From assembly GCA_039545275.1 (NCBI GenBank), contig BCHS01000001.1, positions 574,853-638,852 of the forward strand: a DNA stretch of 64,000 bases, written 5' to 3'. The position numbers and the translations under genes are program-made. The notes beneath the pieces were generated by a model, which saw nothing but the letters and a program-made list of their open reading frames with translations, made no database searches and was not told the origin of the DNA. The number at the start of each line of letters is the position of its first letter. Position 1 is the first letter of the stretch. The stretch comes from Pseudomicrostroma phylloplanum. Lineage: Eukaryota; Basidiomycota; Exobasidiomycetes; Microstromatales. Positions 1 to 9,198 of this stretch are shown in pieces.

Positions 1-2
1 AG

Positions 3-137
3 CACCACCACCACCACAAGCATACCTCTTCGTCCACCAAGGCCTGGGTCCCCCCCCCTACCGGCTCTCCCCCTCCCGGCCCTCCTCCCGGCCCTCGTCC
101 CGGCCCTCCCCCTGCCTCTCCCCCTCCTCTGGTCTAA
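3..137 (+). CDS. C-terminal end of a His/Pro-rich protein (5' part outside the window)
   Basis: The frame starting at base 3 stays open to a TAA at 135-137 and gives about 44 residues: a run of five His, then Lys-His-Thr-Ser, then repeated Pro-Pro-Pro-Gly-Pro units ending in Leu-Val. The DNA under the repeats is a roughly 12-base tandem array (CCCGGCCCTCCT-like). Regular Pro-Gly coding in one frame with a clean stop fits the tail of a low-complexity, possibly secreted or wall-associated protein, but no domain is visible. The other two frames give Arg/Pro-rich or Ala/Leu-rich text that looks like shadow reading. The function cannot be inferred, and it could be non-coding C-rich repeat DNA. Confidence 0.4.
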   Translation, partial: HHHHHKHTSSSTKAWVPPPTGSPPPGPPPGPRPGPPPASPPPLV

Positions 138-1664
138 GAGTAGATACGCCTGCGCCGCATACGAGCAGAACAGTGAGGAGTTGAGGGCCGTCACCAATGG
201 AGACCCTGTCACCAAGGTCAAGGTCACCCACCTAGAGGCGTGGTCACAGCGAAGCATCCCTCTGGAGTCGTGTCCAGGCTGCACAATCCCTGCCGGCCTC
301 CGCGGAGGCAGACATTTGAGCGCCGTTCAGCCTTCTTCTCCAGTTTTCAAGAACAATTTCCGTCCCGCCTGTTTTCTCTTCGCCGCCTCTCCTTTTTCCT
401 CTCCACTCTTTATTATACTTTCCTTTCTGCTCCGCAGCCCCTTTACTCCGAGCTGTAGTCACCCTGGCTCGGCTCACCTTGAAATCAATATTAATTTTGA
501 AGCTGAAACCGATGTTGATCTTGAAGTTGAAACCGAATGATCGTCTGCTCTCAGTGTTGCGATTGTTACAATCGTGGCAAAACGGTGCGGAAATGTCGCT
601 ACGGATATTCTCCCCTTTCCGTTGTATCAGCCAGCTTGCCTGGGAGTGTAGACCCTGTCGGCATCACTGACAGGCTTCCTGACTTACATGGCTTCGAACA
701 CCGCACGAGTTTCGATTGGAAGACCTGGCTTTGGACAGAGTGCACAGCTCACGACTGATCCTTTGCTCGACACGCACGCACGCGGACCATCGTTGCGCTA
801 GGGTTCCTTGTATTGGCACAATCAGGATGGGCCGGGAACAGGATGGAGATACCGGGACAAATGATCTGCCCTTGATCCCTCTGTGGACGTTGGTCCTTGG
901 TGTCCCATCAGCATACTTCCACGAGTTGCTGCCCGGTCTTGCCGCCCTCTTAGGCCTGCCGAGGAGCTGGCGAGAGATGGGACCCACATGACATGCTATT
1001 TAATCTTCATGTCCCGGGCGGACAAGTCACCGACAGGCTGTCGTTGTCTTGGCAAAGGCCTCGGCAGACCCGTGTGGTCAGCGACGCAAGGTGATCTCTC
1101 ACCTATCAGATCTACCCGTCTGCTAGTGCAGTGGCTCCTTGTGCTAATGGCCGCTGCGAAGCACGACGGTGTTGAGTGCATGCGGAAGGTGGGAACGCCA
1201 TCGGCATGGACAGACGCGCGCGGGCGAGGCTCTGTGCTCGTGCCTGGCCGGCTCCCCTTCGATTTGGACTCCGCTGCCTCGGCAGGGGGAACCTGCTGCC
1301 GATACCAGGGAGGGCATGTTGGTAGATACTCCAACAGCACAGGGCAGGCCTCTACATCGCACACCTCTTCGGGCCCTTTGTCCCTTGGCGTACCATCAGA
1401 GTCGCCGACGAATGCTCACTCCAACCTCAGCGCCCAGCATTCCGTCTCAGGCACGTCACCTTGGCGGGGACCCAACACAGAGTAGAGGTGGTATATAGTG
1501 AGCCCTATCGCAGATCCCTACTCATGTCCCGCCCACCGTCCGTCACCACACCATTTGTTTGCGCTATCCTCCGGATCCAACCTCACCACCCAAGCCGAAG
1601 GATTTGATATCTTTCGCGCCGTCTTCGAATCACAATTTCTCTTTCTTCACTAGGCTCTTTCGTC
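138..1664. other. Intergenic stretch without a supported gene
   Basis: About 1.5 kb between the left-edge gene and the secreted protein. The open frames here, including a 200-codon one at 883-1485 on the plus strand, have erratic composition, no recognisable domain and no plausible splice partners. The last 180 bases probably hold the promoter and 5' leader of the downstream secreted-protein gene. Confidence 0.6.
1492..1498 (+). promoter_or_regulatory. Possible TATA element of the secreted-protein gene
   Basis: TATATAG lies about 170 bases before the ATG at 1665, in otherwise G/C-rich DNA. A TATA box would suit an inducible secreted-protein gene. It rests on the motif and position only. Confidence 0.3.
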
Positions 1665-2476
1665 ATGGTCCAGGTGACCTTTGCCGCCTTCTCTGTTGCA
1701 CTCTTGGCCGCCGTTTCATCGGTGCAGGCCCATCCATACCTCACTGAGCGATCGGACATTGCCGACTGTGTCACTGCCATTACCGGCACTTTCGGGTTCG
1801 GCAGCATCAGTTCCAAGGGTGTGGCGAGGTTAGCGAGGACTAACGCCGCTCTGAGCTCGGCCAGGACGCAGACTTCGGCTGTGACAGGTACCCTGAGCCG
1901 GTACGTCCTGACACTGGACTCTACGTGAGTAAACGAGATGTAATTGGGTGCCTTCTGTATTGTGTTCGAATGTTCCTGACGTATTTCCACTTGGCGAAAT
2001 CAAACTCCTGCAGGGGTGCCGAGGTCGCAGCCTCCAGCTTTGAGTGGGCAAATTGCACAGCCGCCCTCAAGGATGCTGGATGGGAGCTGAAAATGCCCAG
2101 TAATTACAAGTCCATCTTCGGCTCGACTGGCAAGACCTTCGAGTATGGTTGGGGCATTGTCAGGCCAGAGGGCGCAAGTACCTACTGCCTCTCCCTCCAG
2201 TCTGCTCCCGTCTCTTCTGCCTTCACCAATGAGCGTCTGCTAAGCGTACCCTGCGCCAGTACCACTCACGCAACCAGGATCTTCTTTGCCGCGAGGGAGG
2301 CTGACAGCGACACCGCCACCACCTTCATGACACCCGTACCTCTGATCAAGAGCGGTACCACCGTGTCTGGTAGCGCCGTGGTGGGGACCGACTCGCTTGG
2401 AACCATCCGTGTCAGCTCTGCATCGGTCACCTCGCCGAGGTATCTGACTCTGACTCCTGAGGACGAGGGCTGTTGA
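1665..2476 (+). CDS. Secreted orphan protein, 240 aa, one intron
   Basis: Exons 1665-1924 and 2014-2476; the 89-nt intron has a GTGAGT donor and a CTGCAG acceptor, and joining restores one frame of 240 residues. Residues 1-23 form a classic signal peptide (basic-free start, hydrophobic Ala/Val/Leu core, Ser-Val-Gln-Ala before His-Pro). The mature part is Ser/Thr/Ala-rich with five Cys (in DCVT, NCTA, TYCLS, VPCAS and at the very C terminus), some of which could pair. There is no membrane span or GPI-like hydrophobic tail. I do not recognise the family. Small secreted orphan proteins of plant-associated fungi are often effector candidates, but nothing here proves that role. The start was chosen because the signal peptide begins exactly at this ATG. 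Confidence 0.75.
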
Positions 2477-2843
2477 AGTGAGCAACCCCCCTGCTGTTGA
2501 TCTTGCATAGACTGGGTGGGATGACGGGCGTTTAACGGGACTGAAGGCCCTGAGAAGGAGAAGGATGACTGGGACCCCTCTTGTACAAATCTCTGTATGT
2601 TTGCTTGCCCCTTGATGCCCTGCTGCTCTTGTCTTCTCTTCTCTCACGAAGTTGCAATTGCCATGCCCATTCTTCCTCTTAGCCATGTCCCTCTGTGCCT
2701 CGGGCCTTTAGCCTCGACCGTTCCCCGTCTCCGTTCCGACCGGCAGCGGAAAGGGGATTTTGAACGACTTCTTGTTTCCTTTCGAGGTCCTCGTCCGTTA
2801 AACCTTCGGCGCCATTGTACTACGGACGCCTGGGGCTTCGTCA
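2477..2843. other. Intergenic region (secreted protein to Rcm1)
   Basis: 367 bases holding the 3' end of the upstream gene and the pyrimidine-rich promoter and leader of the methyltransferase gene (CTCTTGTC, TTCTTCCTC tracts). No open frame here looks coding. Confidence 0.5.
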
Positions 2844-4118
2844 ATGGCTCACTTCTACCCTCATTGCGCTCACCTTGTCAGCTTAACCCTTTCGCACTCC
2901 TCCTCTATCAAAGCCCTCATCTCTTCGCACTGTCCGCCCCCAGAGTATACCATCTCCGACCAGAAGCGCTACCTCGCAACAGTCATCAATACTCTGGCAT
3001 GGCGCGAGCCACTAGAGGCGATCATTAAGGCAGCTGGCGTGTGGGATGAAGGTAGAGGGGGTATGGGCAAAGAAGTCAAGAGGATCTTGGGCCAGACCTG
3101 GAGACGCTACCTCGAACAGGACAAGCAAGAGCGCGAGGCCGGGAAGCGGAGAAAGACCCCTCTGCCCCCCAAGGATGGCCAAAGCCTCAAGGATCGCAAC
3201 GACCAGTGCCTACGCTACCTCCTCTTGGTACTCGTACACGATGTACTAGTATCTCCAGCCAAGCGTCTTGCTACTTCGCCGAGCTGGCCACCATCCAAGC
3301 TGCTTGCCAGTATGCGGCCACGCCTGCAAGCTGAGCTCGTCAAGCTGCAGATTCAGCGGGGCAAGCAGAAGGTACAGGAGCTGAGGATTGACTGGAGTCT
3401 GGAAGGAGAGGATGGCGAGGCTGGCCAGGGTGAAGGACGATGGAAGAGAGGTAGATGGGTGAGGGTAAACTCGAGGAAGACGGACCTTGCTACTGTTGTC
3501 CAGTGGCTGGAGAAGCGAGGTTACACTGCGTCCTCGGGCGAGTCCATACCCCGTCTCGTCACCAAGACCGGTGGCTCTTCCGCCCAAGACCGGCGGTACA
3601 TCGTGCCGGGTTCACTTCAACCTCCAGACCTGATACTTCTCCCTATGAGTGCTACTTCGGAGCTGGCTAGCTCAGACCTATACAAAAGTGGCGGTGTCAT
3701 CCTGCAGGATGCCGCGTCCTGCTGGCCAGCCTGGCTTCTGTTGGGAGCAACGACTCGCAGCAGCGCAAGAAAGGCAATGCACGTCCTCGATGCCACAGCC
3801 GCGCCGGGCAACAAGACGTCGCATCTTTCTGCCATTCTGTCCCAGCTGTCGAAGTCTGCAGCTCAGGTGACGCTGACTGCCCTCGAAAGGGATGGCCGAC
3901 GCTACAAGACGCTGATTTCTCAGCTGAGCCGGGCAGGTTGCATGCCCTCCTCTTCCTCATCGCGCACGTCTGGGCTAGTACAGGCATTTCAGGCCGACTT
4001 CCTCTCCCTGGACCCGGTCGAGGACCCGAGGGTGAACAAAGCTACACACTTGCTATTGGATCCGAGCTGCAGCGGCAGTGGTATCACAGGTCGCCTGGAC
4101 TGGCTCACCTCCGACAAG

Positions 4119-4149
<31 letters not shown>

Positions 4150-5003
4150 CGCCTCATGCGGCGGCTGTACAGGAGGAGCAGGAAGAAAACAACGAAGAAG
4201 ACGACGATGCGGAAGCTGGGCAAGCTGGTGCGTCGACTTCGGGCGGAACCAGGCTGGAGAGGCTGTCGGATATGCAGTTCAAGATGATCGAGCACGCCTT
4301 CAGGTTCCCCTTGCTCAGACGCTTCGTCTACTCGACGTGCTCCGTGCACCGCATAGAGGACGAAGAAGTCGTCTTCCGTGCTCTGGCCTCGCCCTTGGCT
4401 TCGGACGCAAAGGCCAGGTGGAGATGGACTCTTGCCCCGAGGTCGGAGTGCCTCCCCGAGTGGCCCTGGCGAGGCGAGCCCCGGCCCAAGTCATCATCAT
4501 CGTCGTCGTCCTCGAAGGCGGAGGAAGATCCGGCGTTGCTGGACTGCATGCTCCGCGCATACCCTTACAGCAAGATCGACGACGAGGGCGGAGGGGGCGT
4601 ACACGTCAAAAGAACCAACGGCTTCTTTGCTGCCTGCTTCGTTAAGGTCTTCAACAACAACAACAACGACGAGGCACCAGTCCGCGCTCAAGAGATGCGA
4701 GGCAGCGAGACAGTGCGAGAGGGCGAGAAGCGTAAGAGGGACGAGCGGCAGGAAGAGTCAGGGAATGGGGTGGACGACGGGGTAGAGATTGGAAGAGAAG
4801 AGACAGAGGGGTCTTCAAGCTTGATGTCCAGTGCCGAGGAGCGCCGGAAGCGCAAGAAGCGCGAGGCGAAGAAGAGGGCAAAGGTCAGGGCAAGGGGCAG
4901 GGTGGCCGGGGCGATGGATGGGGAGGGAAGCCTCGATGCGGCGTCGCAGGTACACGACGGAGGTGAAGCGAGCGAAGATGAATGGCTAGGCTGCCACGAC
5001 TGA
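2844..5003 (+). CDS. RCM1: 25S rRNA (cytosine-C5) methyltransferase, NSUN5/Rcm1 type
   Basis: Intronless, 719 aa. It transfers methyl from S-adenosylmethionine to a cytosine of large-subunit rRNA in the nucleolus. The N terminus (residues 1-70: FYPHC, SIKALISSHC, then a YLATVINT-like helix) and RPRLQAELVKLQIQRG-like segment match the NSUN5 N-terminal region. The Rossmann methyltransferase core has the SAM loop DATAAPGNKTSHL, the NSUN5-specific motif IV DPSCSGSG (D406-C409) and motif VI STCS with the predicted catalytic Cys at 499. It is longer than yeast Rcm1 or human NSUN5 because of low-complexity inserts: an eight-Ala run, an acidic Glu/Asp stretch, and a charged Lys/Arg-rich C-terminal extension of over 100 residues that could carry nucleolar targeting. 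Stop lies 139 bp from the convergent ARPC2 stop. Confidence 0.93.
4119..4142 (+). repeat. (GCA)8 microsatellite in the Rcm1 coding region
   Basis: Eight uninterrupted GCA codons encode an Ala tract, followed by ACA-ACA-ACG. It sits between motif IV and motif VI of the methyltransferase, in a loop that tolerates length change. Confidence 0.85.
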
Positions 5004-5142
5004 GGTGGGAGTTACAGAGTCACGCTTGTGCCGGGAAAGGCCGGGGTAATCAGACATCGCACACTAAAGCTAAGCTGAAGACTTCCGTTTGGACTGCATG
5101 ACATTAGAGGCTCTACCCGCCAATCGAGTCGAGTCGCAAACA

Positions 5143-6282
5143 CTACACTGTCCTCTTGAACGTCCTTCCCGTGGCCGTCTTCCTCTCCTTTTCGACACTC
5201 TCGGGCTTTGCCCTATTGAGTACCTTTAGGAAGCTGGCGACGTTGCCCCTCATCCTGGTGTGCATCCAGACTTTAGAACACTTGATGTGGAAGTGGAGGA
5301 AGGTCCTGAAGAGCTGTAGGCGGGAGATTGTGGCTGCCATTGTCTCTGGGCTGGAGAAGTGACGAGGGAACAGCACTGCGCAAGTTGGAGAAGGCAGGAT
5401 TAGAAGAGGCGCTCAGCAGGCTATGCAATGGGCTGGGAAAGGGCATCTCGAATCGGCAGAGTACTAACCGAAGGTCACGTAGCCCACATCTTCTCCCCTA
5501 CTCAGGCCGGGTATACTGCGAATCTCCAACGGCGGCTCCCGATTCGAGTAGAGGACCTGTGGCGCATTCTGGATACTGGGTTGTCTCCTTGCATCAACGA
5601 ATTCCTGTAGGAATACCCTGCCAAAGATCTTGTCCGTCTCCTCCTTGAAGATGGTGGAGAAGACGACGGTTACTCGGTCTGCGCCTGGAACAATGTAGAT
5701 TGCCTCGTCGTCGCGGTAGGAAATGGTCATGATGTCCGTGGAGCCAGAGGCGGCTTGTGCTGCTGAAGGATCTTCTGCGCTGGACTCGAGGGACTTCTGT
5801 AGGGCAAAGGCTCGCTCGAAGGGAGCGGCCATGGCGTGACGCTTGAGGAGCGAGAGGGCATGGACTAGCGAAGCGCGAGACTCTGAGGAGGAGGAGATAA
5901 GAAAGTCAGAGGTGGTACACGAGTCAGTCAGCTCTCGTTGAGGGAGGAACGTCCGGCCCTACTCTGCTGCCACTGGTAACGCACCTGCGTCTTCCGGCAG
6001 AGTTGCATAGTCGATCTCCAAGCTGACCGAGTACCCTTCCTTGGCCTGTGGCAGAAGGTAGCTGCCGTATTCCCTCTGGAGCACGTCCATTGCGCCTGCT
6101 GCCTCCAGCTCCTTCCAACACTTGATGCCCATCGAGAGGGACACGGGCCCAGCCTTTGAGGACTCGAGGTAGTAGTGCACATCGTCGAAGTCGGTAAAGG
6201 TCTGATCCACCGGTCCGGGCTCGGCAAACTTGGCGGTGAGGGTTGCCTGGATAAGGGCATTCTCGTCCTCTAGAAGGATCAT
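5143..6282 (-). CDS. ARC35: Arp2/3 complex subunit 2 (p34-Arc, ARPC2)
   Basis: Three exons on the minus strand: 6282-5985, 5882-5469, 5375-5143, giving 314 aa (human ARPC2 has 300). Introns of 102 and 93 nt have donors GTGCGT and GTTAGT and clean CAG acceptors, and each join restores a conserved block. ARPC2 with ARPC4 forms the structural core of the Arp2/3 complex that nucleates branched actin, used in fungi for actin patches and endocytosis. Diagnostic segments are the MILLE-type start, FADFDxVxYYLE-like strand, YRDDEAIY, DRVTVVFSTIFK, QVLYSNREPPLE, YVTFVLFPRH across the second intron, HFHIKCSK and the terminal HTRMR...FLKVLNRAKPE. The start at 6282 is the family start; an ATG 64 codons upstream is in frame but precedes the conserved N terminus. 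Confidence 0.95.
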
Positions 6283-6604
6283 GGTGGTGGTAGCGAGGGA
6301 GGAGGCGGGTGTGTGCAAGGGTATACGGATGCCCGGTGAGCAGTCGAGGTGTGGGATGATGGTGGTGTCTACCGCCCCCGCCAGCTCGCACGGGGCCGAT
6401 GGGGGGCAGGCACAGGCGGGGCAAGACACAGCCAGGCGGCGCGTCGGAGCGGAGCGCAGTGGAGCATCAGCCATGGCTCACCCGGAAGCACAGAGAGCAG
6501 CAGCAGCAGCAGCACCATCCTACTTTTCTCACCCAACACCTCTTGACCTTCGATACCAACAACCTCAGTCACACACATACACACACACACACAGTCTACT
6601 CATC
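6283..6604. promoter_or_regulatory. Divergent promoter region of ARPC2 and NTF2
   Basis: 322 bp separate the two start codons, so both promoters must lie here or overlap. It contains a (CAG)n tract near 6497 and a (CA)n tract at 6570-6593 just before the NTF2 ATG, inside its 5' leader. No TATA box is obvious. Confidence 0.55.
6570..6593 (+). repeat. (CA)n microsatellite in the NTF2 leader
   Basis: A run of about eleven CA units with one T interruption, ending 11 bases before the NTF2 start codon. Confidence 0.85.
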
Positions 6605-7261
6605 ATGGAGGCAATCGCTCAGTCTGTGAGTCTTGACCGAGGACGCTGCTGCTACGACTGTCAGCGGGACGCTCATCACCACCTCTGTCCTCTTTCTGTC
6701 CTCTCCCCGCTCCCACAGTTCACAGACTACTACTACACCACCTTTGACTCCAACAGGGCAGGGCTGGCACCTCTCTACGTGAGTGAAGAGTGCCACAGAT
6801 GCTTCATATTCTTCAGATTCATCTTGCTCATCCATTCCTCCACCACCTTTCTACCTCACACCCTTCAGCGAGCCAACTCCATGCTCACCTTCGAGGGAAC
6901 ACAGCTGCAAGGGGTAGAGGCAATCGTTGAGAAGCTCTCCTCCCTACCATTCCAAAAGGTGGAGCACAAAGTGTCCACCAGGGACTGCCAGCCTACAGGA
7001 GATGGCAACTCGTTGGTGGTCATTGTCACCGGAGCACTCATGGTAGATGACTCGCCTGCACCCCTGAATTTCAGCCAGGTAAGTGCGAAGAAAAGGCGGC
7101 GGGACCAGTGGGCAGACCCACAGTTGGGGCAATGACGGACAGCTATCAATTTTTCATCGATTCTTCCTCTTCTTCCTCGGACACCATAGACGTTCGTGCT
7201 GAACCCAGAAGGCGGATCCTACTACGTCTTCAACGACCTCTTCAGGCTCAACTACGGTTAG
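6605..7261 (+). CDS. NTF2: Nuclear transport factor 2
   Basis: Four exons: 6605-6625, 6719-6778, 6869-7078, 7190-7261, giving 120 aa (yeast Ntf2 has 125). Introns of 93, 90 and 111 nt begin GTGAGT, GTGAGT and GTAAGT. NTF2 carries Ran-GDP into the nucleus by binding FxFG nucleoporins. The product aligns end to end with the family: FTDYYYTTFDSNRAGLAPLY, NSMLTFEGTQLQG, IVEKLSSLPFQKVEH, the LNFSQTFVLNPEGG turn, and the ending YVFNDLFRLNYG. Introns interrupt after short exons of only 7 and 20 codons, so no single frame shows the gene. Divergent from ARPC2 and convergent with the crotonase gene. Confidence 0.95.
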
Positions 7262-7655
7262 ATCAAAAGCCATCACTGAGACAGATGAGAGCTGAGGGAG
7301 TAGGCCTCAGGCTCAGGGTAGGGAAGGCGACAAGTCTGTAACGGACGGGGAGAAAGCTTAGGGGCCTGCTTGGCTCGCTCTACAGAGAGGCTGCTCGACT
7401 GCGACGAGGAGAGAGAGATGTGACGACTTCTTGCAGCTTCCTTGCTCCTCCGTCCCACCTTCAGTGTCAATATCTGCAGACGCCTCGCTGCGAACGCCAT
7501 ACTTCAATCAATATCGTCACACAGATCGTTTTGACTTTTTCTAGATCTGGGCTTTCCTTGTCTCAAGGAGTTCACCGGGACACACTGTTGGCGTCTGGTC
7601 AGGGAGTCTCAACTGCAATTCGCCATCGATGTATACAGATGGCTCGCGAATGCGC
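7262..7655. other. Intergenic region between convergent NTF2 and crotonase genes
   Basis: 394 bases between two stop codons. It presumably holds both 3' UTRs; no further gene is visible. Confidence 0.55.
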
Positions 7656-8772
7656 TCACAACCTCGCCCCTTTGCCCCTTATGCATCCCTCGCTAACGTC
7701 TGCCACACTCCACCACGGGTACCACCCTTGACTTGTTAGATCCCTTATTGTCCCCTTGAACGCTGGTGGCCTCTTTTCCAGGAAGGACCCCACGCCTTCC
7801 CTTGCATCGCCATAGAGGGCGCACCAGGCCAGACCTTTGCTCTCTTCCAGATGCACTCCTTCGGGCGTGGTAGCACCTCGCCAGAGCTGTGACTTGCACA
7901 AGGCCACAGAGGTGATCGAGTTCTCCCTCGAGAGGCGCGCCGCTAGCTCAAGCGTATGAGGCAAGACTTCGCTGGCTGGGTGCAGAGAGTAGAAGAGGTC
8001 CTCTACACTTCGATCGGAAGCCTTGACCAGATCACCTGTGAGAATCAGGCGGCTCGCCCGACTCCAGCCGATCAGTCTGGGCAGCATGTAGCTGGAGACG
8101 GCGTCGCAGGCGATGCCCCTCTTGACAAAGGGCACACCCACCCTGGCCTCTTCGGCGCAGATACGTATGTCAGCGGGGAAGGTCATGGTGAGACCGATGC
8201 CAACTGCAACGCCGTTGATGGCTGCCAGGACTAGCTTGCGACATGAGAGGATCGCGAGGACCAGCTGACCGCCGCCATCCCGGTGCTGTGTCAGGGGCGA
8301 GGAGAGGGCAGAGGAGACGCCGAAGGCATCTTTGCGGTTGCCGCCTAGGTCCGCCTGGGGTAGTACGAAGGAGGAAGAGGAACCTGGTGGTCAGCCTCTT
8401 GCCCGCAAGGTTAGCTTCGTGACTAGCTGTGCCGGTACCGCCTTTGCTCACACCAGCACAAAAGGCCTTGCCCGCTCCCGTGAGCACAACCACCTTGACC
8501 CTTTCGTCTCGGTCCGCCAGCTCGAAGAGGAAGATGAGCGAGTGACATTGCTCATTTGTAAATGCATTGAGCTGCTGAGGTCTGTTGAGCGTGATCAGCA
8601 ACACGCCTGCTGCGAGCTGAGGTTGGCTAGACGAGGAGGCGGCAGAGGAGGAGGAGGAGGCAGCATCCTGCCCTAAAACAGCCGTGACGTGCTCAAAGTT
8701 ATAGGTTGCATAGTCGAAGGTGGAAGGCTCGACTGCTTCGATGGGAGGATGAGGATTGTGCAGGATGGACAT
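7656..8772 (-). CDS. Peroxisomal enoyl-CoA hydratase/isomerase (crotonase fold)
   Basis: Two exons, 8772-8452 and 8354-7656, joined across a 97-nt intron (GTGAGC donor, CCCCAG acceptor) to give 339 aa. The crotonase signatures are in order: LITLNRPQQLNAFT near residue 60, GKAFCAGADLGG (101-112, spanning the splice), RDGGG, and AAINGVAVGIGLT (152-162) forming the oxyanion hole. The last three residues are Ala-Arg-Leu, which fits the PTS1 peroxisomal targeting pattern, so fatty-acid beta-oxidation is the likely pathway. Where fungal relatives usually read ...PEAASSxFLPRL, this protein reads CDAVSSYMLPRL, so the usual catalytic Glu is Asp at 191. That makes hydratase versus isomerase activity uncertain. 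A Ser-rich insert lies near residue 40. Confidence 0.87.
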
Positions 8773-9198
8773 GCCGTCTTCTTCTTCCAAGGCAAAGGAC
8801 ACAGTGGTAAGGAGTGGTCGGTATGGGTGACTTCCTCCTGTGACCCTGCCTCTCCGGCTCTCCCGCACCGGCGTCCTTGTGTGCGCCTTTCCGTCGAGGG
8901 CCGAGTGTGGGGAAATGGAAATCCACCCGGCCCGAGCTCCACCGCGCGATCACGCACAGACGCTCACTTCACACGCTCAGAACGGAGGACAACTCGGTAC
9001 AGACAATCACCAGGCCGCCCAATCCAATCCCTCTGTAGATCACCGCTGCGAGTCCAGCAAGGGTGAATGAATGCCGCCCATACCGCCTCTTCATCACCAT
9101 CCATGAGCCACGAACAAAGCAGCAGAACCAGATCGACGGCCAGGTAGGCAGAGTCGGATACGCAGCAGGCAATCCTCGCCCTTCCGAGCTCCCACGGG
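8773..9198. promoter_or_regulatory. Divergent promoter region of the crotonase gene and VPS41
   Basis: 426 bp between two divergent start codons. No long open frame reads sensibly and no strong core element is seen. Confidence 0.5.

Noticed and set aside
181..540. 119-codon frame with a Phe/Ser-rich centre
   Set aside because: The hydrophobic part comes from a pyrimidine-rich stretch, as in promoters and introns here; the repeats LEININFEAETDVDLEVE reflect a DNA repeat (GAAGCTGAAACCGATGTTGA type), not a fold.
883..1485. 200-codon plus-strand open frame between the left-edge gene and the secreted protein
   Set aside because: Erratic composition, no domain, and no signal or splice logic; long stop-free frames are expected by chance in G/C-rich DNA.
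6283..6474. 64-codon N-terminal extension of ARPC2
   Set aside because: ARPC2 proteins begin at MILLE; the extension is Ala/Pro/Cys-rich and would overlap the NTF2 promoter.
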